This document shows positions 57,874-64,000 of a DNA stretch of 64,000 nt, in pieces. Source of the stretch: Citrus sinensis. Lineage: Eukaryota; Streptophyta; Magnoliopsida; Sapindales; Rutaceae. The translations under genes and the position numbers were made by a program. Under the pieces are notes generated by a model that worked only from the letters and a program-made list of their open reading frames with translations, searched no databases and was not told the DNA's origin. Numbering within the stretch: position 1 is the stretch's first letter; each line of letters opens with the position of its first letter. The stretch lies in assembly GCF_022201045.2 (NCBI RefSeq), contig NC_068557.1, positions 9,176,001 through 9,240,000 on the forward strand, in the 5' to 3' direction.

Positions 57874-60471
57874 TTACGTCTTTTGCTCATCATTATCAGT
57901 CTTTTGCTTATCATTATTTTTCTGTTCACTCTGCATCCTTTGATCCCTCAAAGTTTCTCCCCACATTTTGGCCTCTGCAACAGCTCGTTCCCTATCTACA
58001 GCCTTGTCTAATATCCTCAGTTTTTCATTTGGAGAGCTACGGCCCTCAGTCCTTTTTTTATGAACCTTATGAACTTCATTTGGGTCATACGGATGAGCCA
58101 CCAAGTATTCAAGAGCAAGAACCACATCACTGATGGAAGGACGGACACTAGGATTTTCCTGGACGCACATGCACGACACATTTAAAGCCCTCCTAAACAT
58201 TGACTCTGGGAACTGACCATTCAACAGTGGATCTGCGAACTGTGGAATATTCTTTCTGTCTTTGATCCTGGGACGTACCTAAAAATGAATCAATTTGGCT
58301 ACAATCAGAATATTTATTAATTGAAAAATAGACTTTGGCAATTTCAGTAAACAGAGCAGTTTTCATTCAATTATGCATAGAAGCTAAAACCATTCCCACA
58401 GTAAAACTGCAGAACTGACACTGCTATTGATCTTTTGTTATAGAAGTTTGATTGACAGAATTAGGAACCTTCAACATGAAGATCTAGTGCATACAAAAGA
58501 AGAGTGTTACCCAATCAACAAGCATTCTTTCGTGACCCTGACTATCATCCATTGCTGGACGTCCCGTAATTAGCTCCAGCAAGACTACACCAAAACTGAA
58601 GATGTCAGATTTTGCTGTCAACTTTCCAGTTGTGGCATATTCAGGGGCACAATAACCATGGGTGCCCATAACTCTCGTCGAAACATGCGATTTGTCACCA
58701 GTTGGACCGAATTTTGCGAGTCCAAAATCAGAGAGTTTTGGATGGAACCCTTTGCCCAGTAATATGTTTCCTGCTTTTAAGTCCCTATATATAACAGGAG
58801 GATCTGCTTTATTATGCAGATATTCCAATCCCCTTGCTGCACCAGCTGCTATCTTCATCCTCGTATTCCAATCCAGAGGCTTCATTTCAGGTGTAAGACC
58901 TGCACAAAGATCAATTAAAACTTTGTAGCTAAAGATATTAAATGGATGGGACAGGCTCAGTGTAGTCCATGTAATGGAATTATCAGGATGGCACATTCAA
59001 TGTTAATGTAATTTGTTAATGTGATATATATTATGTCAACTTAGTTGTCTTAGACAATCAGAAGTTACAGTTTGACTTTATCAAAAATCAAAACCAGTCA
59101 TGTCATTATCAGTATCATCAACTCCTTTGTCTAAATATTTCACTTCTTCCAATAGCAGATATGGTTTGATTTTGAACATCTAGGTATCATAGATAAAATA
59201 AGAACTAGGCACATTGAAAATATTACCGAGGAGGTGATCTTCCAATGATCCCAGGGGCATGTATTCGTAGACAAGAAGACGCTGGGTTCCCTCAGCACAG
59301 TAACCAATTAAATGGACAAGATTCGGGTGACGCATTAGAGAAAGCATAAGAACCTCCACAAGAAATTCTTTCTCACCTTGGAAGCCCGTATCGTCAAGTT
59401 GTTTAACAGCTACAACCTGCAAGAACCAAAACACTTGTGATCAGCAAACATAGATTAGAGGTCTAAACATCCTATTGCTAAAATAATGAGGAAAAGAAAT
59501 TTGTAATTACTTGAAAACTTACCTGACCAGTTTCTGCTAGTTTCCCTTTGTAAACGGCTCCAAATCCACCCTGACCAAGAAAGTTTGTGTCCTTGAAATT
59601 ATCCGTCGCAGCTACAAGCTGTCTATAGGTGAATGTATTTTCCTTATTTTTATTTTCATGAGCACTGAGGGTGTCATCGAGGGTGTTTCTTCGAGCTGGT
59701 GTTTCCTGTCTCTCAACTGTATCGATTCTCGAAGGACCTGATTCATTAAACAAAACACAGCCTTAATTAAATTTTCAGGCATGAACCATGAGATTCCAAT
59801 TTGTAACAGCAGATAAAGTTCAGAGGTTTCCAGACTCAAATTCAGTACAGTGCATCAGATTATTAAAATAATAATAATAATAAAGAAAGAAAGAAAGAAA
59901 AATCATGACTTTATGAACTATTGCTAAGGTCAGCTATCAAAGATGGCGAGGCTTTTCAAGGATTAATCAACTGGACAATTCTTTTATAACCCTGTTAACT
60001 AATCTTTATGTTAATCGTTGAAGGAAATTGAATCTCGGAATACATAATTATATCAACTGGACAGTTCTCTTATAAACCTGTTGACCAATCTTTACGTTAA
60101 TGGTTGAAGGGGATTGAATCTCAAAATACATAATTTTCTCTTTTGCACTTGGATTTGTTACGTAATGAGCATCATTTGTTCAAGGGCAAATTTTGATTTT
60201 TCTATTCGCAGTATGATGTCATCTTTAATTGGTTTAATATTGACCAATCAAAACTCCTCAAACCCAGAAAAGAAATTATAATTAGAAGAAACAGTTGAGG
60301 CCATTTCATATCACAATGTGCTCAAGAAACAGAAACATGAACAAAAGAATAAAATAAAACGAGAGTAAGAAAAGAAATTAACGAAGACTGACCTGGAGAA
60401 TCTTTATCTTCATTGATCTTGGGTTTGGTTTTCTTCTTCCTCCAGCCAAAACAGGGGCAATTTGGACTCAT
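57874..60471 (-). CDS. Receptor-like cytoplasmic kinase, RLCK-VII, CDG1-like
   Basis: Five exons, 60471-60393, 59737-59523, 59416-59227, 58899-58511 and 58278-57874, join in frame to 425 aa. The N-terminus [14 protein letters not shown] has no Gly2, so no myristoylation, but Cys5 and Cys7 next to basic residues look like S-acylation sites for plasma-membrane anchoring. Kinase motifs are complete: Gly loop [11 protein letters not shown] (81-91), Lys103 in [12 protein letters not shown] (Asp201, Asn206), DFG 219-221, GTHGYCAPE ending at 248. The RD-type VIYRDLK and the [20 protein letters not shown] activation segment are those of RLCK-VII, closest in my memory to CDG1, a brassinosteroid-pathway kinase that phosphorylates BSU1. 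The last exon ends at TAA within a donor-like ac/gtaagt; splicing to an acceptor near 57687 would end the protein in TLE instead. Confidence 0.92.
59868..59905. repeat. AAT and AAAG microsatellites in kinase intron 1
   Basis: Six aat units followed by four aaag units in the long first intron. Confidence 0.9.
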
Positions 60472-60930
60472 TTTCTTCCTCTAACAAAGAAATCAAATAC
60501 CTTTTCTCCGAAAAGCAAAAGCCAATATTGCTTTCTTGCTAAGATGCACTGAAATCCATGATGCTGAAACTTTTAGTTCTACGGTTATTAAGCTCAAAGG
60601 TCATTAAAGAAACAAAAAAGAAAAGAAAATTGATTCTGGTTTTGTACGGACGTAGATTTATGGGAGGTTTTTAAAACGGTTGCAAGAGGTGTAATTTATT
60701 TTTCCTCTTCGTCTTCGTTGTTCTTTGTTGACGAATGTGAAAGGCACACGTTGCCAATCAAACGAAAATAATTGTCATTCCAGTACGGAACCCGTTACAC
60801 GTTTTCCCACAGATTCTTCTAATGTCTCTCGTTCTCACTTCTCATTTATTAACGTCATACTATTGCGTCATTCGTTCATATACAACATCGTTTTAAAGTA
60901 AGATTATATAATTATATCTCTCTTAAAAAA
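60472..60930 (-). promoter_or_regulatory. Kinase 5' UTR and promoter region
   Basis: Divergence-free upstream region of the kinase gene, bounded on the far side by an inverted-repeat transposon, so the undisturbed upstream region is under 460 bp. I do not see an unambiguous TATA box. Confidence 0.5.
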
Positions 60931-61548
60931 AGGGGTAATTTTTAAAAACCTCCCCTGAAGTTTGGGCTTGTTGCAAGTAGATGGCGAGAATTGATTTATT
61001 TGTAAAAAACCCCCTACCGTCAGTTAAGTTTAACATTGACCGTTAGTTGACCGTGCAAAGACAATATTACCCTTAACAATAGTTTATAAACGAAAATAAC
61101 TAAAAAAAAATCAAAATTATTAGCTATTTTACACTTTTTAAATTATTGATATTTTCTTAAAGTTCTTATAAAAAATTAAAATTAAAAAATTAAAAAATCC
61201 TCTTTAAATTATTGATATTTCCTTAAAATTCCTACAAGAAAGATAAAATTTAAAATTAAAAAATGAAATAGTCATAATCTTTACCTATGATATTATAAAT
61301 TTTTAGAATTGACAAGGATAAAATTGTCAAAAAATAGGGTTTGTGCTTTTTGCACCAATAATTTTGGTTTTTTTTTTTAGTTATTTTCGTTTATAAACTA
61401 TTGTTAAGGGTAATATTGTCTTTGCACGGTCAACTAACGGTCAATATTAAACTTAACTGACGGTAGGGGGTTTTTTACAAATAAATCAATTCTCGCCATC
61501 TACTTACAACAAGCCCAAACCTCTGGGGAAGTTTTTAAAAATTACCCT
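60931..61548. mobile_element. Long-arm inverted-repeat transposon (Mutator-like MITE)
   Basis: Two arms of about 190 bp are nearly identical in inverted orientation. The left starts aggggtaatttttaaaaacc and the complement of the right starts agggtaatttttaaaaactt, and both contain ccgtcagttaagtttaa, ccgttagttgaccgtg and agacaatattacccttaaca. The loop is about 240 bp, AT-rich and non-coding. Both flanks are A-rich, so the target duplication cannot be read. The arms are much better matched than those at 1784-2433, suggesting a younger insertion. A transcript would fold into a long hairpin. Confidence 0.85.
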
Positions 61549-62121
61549 AAAAAAAGATGTAAAATTATATAACCCATTATAATAGTAGTGTTTTATTGAC
61601 TATGTAATCTGCTTATCAGATATTTTCTTTGCTTACTACTATTGGGGTTTGGTGATTTTTTTTTGGAGGATTTTATTTATATTACTTATTATGAATTTAT
61701 GAATTATGATTGATGGGTAGTGACATGTGCTTGATGACCTGTCGACATTCTATTTGTTGAGAGCTTAATCTGTTTTTATTTGTGGATTTGATAATTAATA
61801 TCTGATGCTTATCCAATACATCTCATATGAAACCATTTACTTGCCTAAAGTGTGCCCTTACTTTAAATAGAGATGATTTCATTGAATCACGATGAGAATT
61901 CAGGCAACAAATAGTTGTTACCGCTTACCATATCCAGGTCAATATAAATGGATCTTTTTTTCTTTTTCTTTTTTCCTAACCCACCAAATTGACGCAACGA
62001 ATATTGGATTAATAGGGTATCAAACCCAAAAGCACACTTTGTTTTGTATGCTTCTCAACAGTTCTCATAATTATGGCCATAATTCTCAGACAAAAATTCA
62101 CTAAGAAAAGTGAACGACAGT
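61549..62121. other. Intergenic and 3' UTR of the last gene
   Basis: No gene seen. The part next to 62121 is probably 3' UTR of the minus-strand gene. Confidence 0.5.
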
Positions 62122-64000
62122 TTATATGATCAAGGACGTCTTGACACTATTTTTCTTAGAACTACAGAAAGACTGAAGCCGGTTCTCATCTACTGTGCCA
62201 AAACCTGATAGATGGACGCCGAATGCTGCCAGCCTATTGATATCTCGGGGAATTGGGGATTCCCAAAGACCATCCCACCAAGCTGGAGGCAGAAGCGGTG
62301 TGAATGCACATTGATGAGACTGGTGATGGCAACTCAATGGCCCTGCAAATCGGTTCCAGACGTGCCCCCAGCCAACCTGAAGCCTTAATCCGCCTGTTAA
62401 CAAATTACTTTGAAAGCTGCTTAAGAATGAGAAACTTAAGTCCGTAGAATTATCTCCTGAAAGAAAACAAGTGTTTAGATACCTTCAGTATCACTTCAGA
62501 AATGGAATTGTTCGCAATTATAGATCAAATAATAAGAGAGGGGAAATCAAGGAATGAAGAGCATATAAGTACCAAGACTGTTGGCTGCAGCAAGTGCAGC
62601 AATCAGCTGAGCATAAGTAGTCCCAACACGCCTGAAAGCCCCAGAAACAACAGCATGTTTTGCACGTGATGCAAGAAAGAAGTCTACAAATGCAACCCAT
62701 CTGGGTGCAGGGCCCCAATCCTTTGCCCTGAATTCTAAACTAGGCAATCTGTTAACATCATGAGAGATGTTTCCTCTGAAAGCTTTATAATCAAAGTAAA
62801 GAACCTGGAATCATAAATGATAAAACAGAATTAGAATCAAGTGGAGAAAATGTTTGGAGCTGTGAAGGTGATAACTTTTCCATTTACAAACAACATGATA
62901 CGGTATCTCAGTTTATTACCTCAGCAAATTCACTTATATTTGGTGTAATGGTTTTTGCAAAAGAGGGGGTATCAGACACTATAACTGTCTTAGGTCTAGA
63001 TGTCAGGTTCAAGCTGTTCACCACTTTTCTAATGCACTTCACTGCTGCCTGTACAGCTCGGACAGACCTGAAACATCATAAACAAGAACTTGAATCATTA
63101 ATCAGATAAAGTTTCATCATTACAGGACAAGTCATAGCCATCTTAGTATGACCTATCTCAATGTATGAATTATTCCGTATAAAACATAAGAGATAACTTT
63201 CTTCAGAAGATCCATAAAAGAAATTTGAAAATCCAGCTTTTCCCCGATAACATAGTGGAAGCAGTGTGTGTATATACATATATATATATATATATATAAA
63301 GAGATCTAATCAGTTAAATCCCACAGGAGAACAGATATAACAAGTTAGGATTTTCAAGTGCACTCTTAAATTAGCCCTACATGGGCATAACAAGCAAACT
63401 TTCGCCACAATTCTTCTAGAAAAGGCACATCTATTAGGTATTTAATTCTTTTAACTTTTACCCTGGATGATATACATCACTGTAGTGCAAGTGATAGATT
63501 ATGAGAAGAAACAAAATAATATTAAATTCCTTAAATAACAAACCTCAATCATAGACTTATTAAGCATGATTGTTTCCTTTGTAACAAGAAATCAGAATAA
63601 GCAATACCTATTTGTGAGCATCCGCATATGCAATGAAATATCAGGATCCACCCCATTACCAAGAACCCATTTGACAGCTTCTTCAACATCTTCTGAAGGA
63701 GAAATGAGCACTCTCATGAGCTCACCAAATACGTTAGGCCGAGCATGGAGAGACTCAGGATGTCCAAATAAATCATTAGCTGCATTTCTCATTTCAGGGT
63801 GTACATTCTTCAAGAAAAATTGAGCTGCCACAGCATCTGTTGTACCTTGAAACCTGCATCCCACAATTAAACGTTAATCAATGATACCAGAGACGAACAC
63901 ACTGGCATCAAAATTGTTCCCACATTACCATATGATAGGTTGCTCCCATTTCCTCCAGTTGCTACAGAGGACATTTGTTTGGGGTGGCTTCTCAAAATCA
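62122..64000 (-). CDS. Uncharacterised plant protein, last five exons (gene runs off the window)
   Basis: Exons 64000-63929 (open at the window edge), 63853-63608, 63067-62920, 62804-62573 and 62456-62122 join in frame with GT-AG introns. Blocks include WFQGTTDAVAAQFFLKNVHP, GVDPDISLHMRMLTNR, KTVIVSDTPSFAKTI, LPSLEFRAKDWGPAPRW, HAVVSGAFRRVGTTYAQLIA and a Trp-rich C-terminus (LQVGWGHVWNRFAGPLSC, PPAWWDGLWESP). I cannot assign an enzyme. The 'S-G-A-F-R-R-x-G-T-T-Y-A-Q' segment and the D-T-P-S-F stretch recall sugar-nucleotide-binding folds such as fucosyltransferase-like proteins, but that is only an impression. By position it should correspond to At3g26950, annotated from memory as an unknown membrane protein, whose membrane segment would lie upstream of this window. 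Confidence 0.8.
63271..63299. repeat. TA microsatellite in an intron of the last gene
   Basis: A run of about 13 TA units in the intron between 63608 and 63067. Confidence 0.9.

Overview
The window is nuclear DNA of a flowering plant, almost certainly a eudicot. It is AT-rich, its genes carry short GT-AG introns, and the protein families are plant-specific (DRB dsRNA-binding protein, plant DHHC S-acyltransferase, RLCK-VII kinase, FAR1-type transposase, Tat and Athila Ty3/gypsy elements, ULP1-carrying CACTA and MULE transposons). I cannot name the species from sequence alone.

Layout. Bases 1-37,000 are a transposon graveyard with no intact host gene: a small inverted-repeat element (1784-2433); the 3' end of a Ty3/gypsy element (5221-6300); a CACTA transposon with both ends and its target duplication (7162-14760), itself hit by two MITEs and several internal duplications; a FAR1-type transposase N-terminal relic (14942-15420); a decayed Tat-type gypsy element (about 15.8-24.1 kb) with a 1469-bp solo LTR inside it; a gag-to-integrase deletion derivative and a repeat-rich LTR (25.0-27.3 kb); an Athila-type gypsy element on the minus strand (28.2-35.6 kb) with a well-defined 1248-bp LTR; and a FAR1-type C-terminal relic (35591-35910).

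Bases 38,000-64,000 hold the genes, all on the minus strand: a DRB2/3/5-class dsRNA-binding protein (38074-39716, 3 coding exons, 473 aa), a DHHC S-acyltransferase (41518-45456, 5 exons, 443 aa), an RLCK-VII kinase resembling CDG1 (57874-60471, 5 exons, 425 aa), and the last five exons of an uncharacterised plant protein (62122-64000). The order DRB - PAT - CDG1-like kinase - uncharacterised gene matches, from memory, Arabidopsis At3g26932 - At3g26935 - At3g26940 - At3g26950, which supports the identities. Exon phases were checked by hand across every junction of these four genes.

Between the S-acyltransferase and the kinase lies a MULE-type transposon (about 47.4-53.6 kb) with a nearly complete MuDR-type transposase reading left and a ULP1 (C48) protease gene reading right, convergent like mudrA/mudrB of maize MuDR. 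It is followed by a PIF/Harbinger-like MITE, a hAT-like element and two convergent tRNA genes, Gln(UUG) and Glu(UUC), that share one T6/A6 terminator. A long-arm inverted-repeat element (60931-61548) lies between the kinase promoter and the last gene.

I see no clear undescribed system. The most unusual objects are the convergent transposase/ULP1 MULE with its GC-rich palindromic cluster, the FAR1 relic halves on either side of the retrotransposon nest, and the doubled primer-binding-site region.
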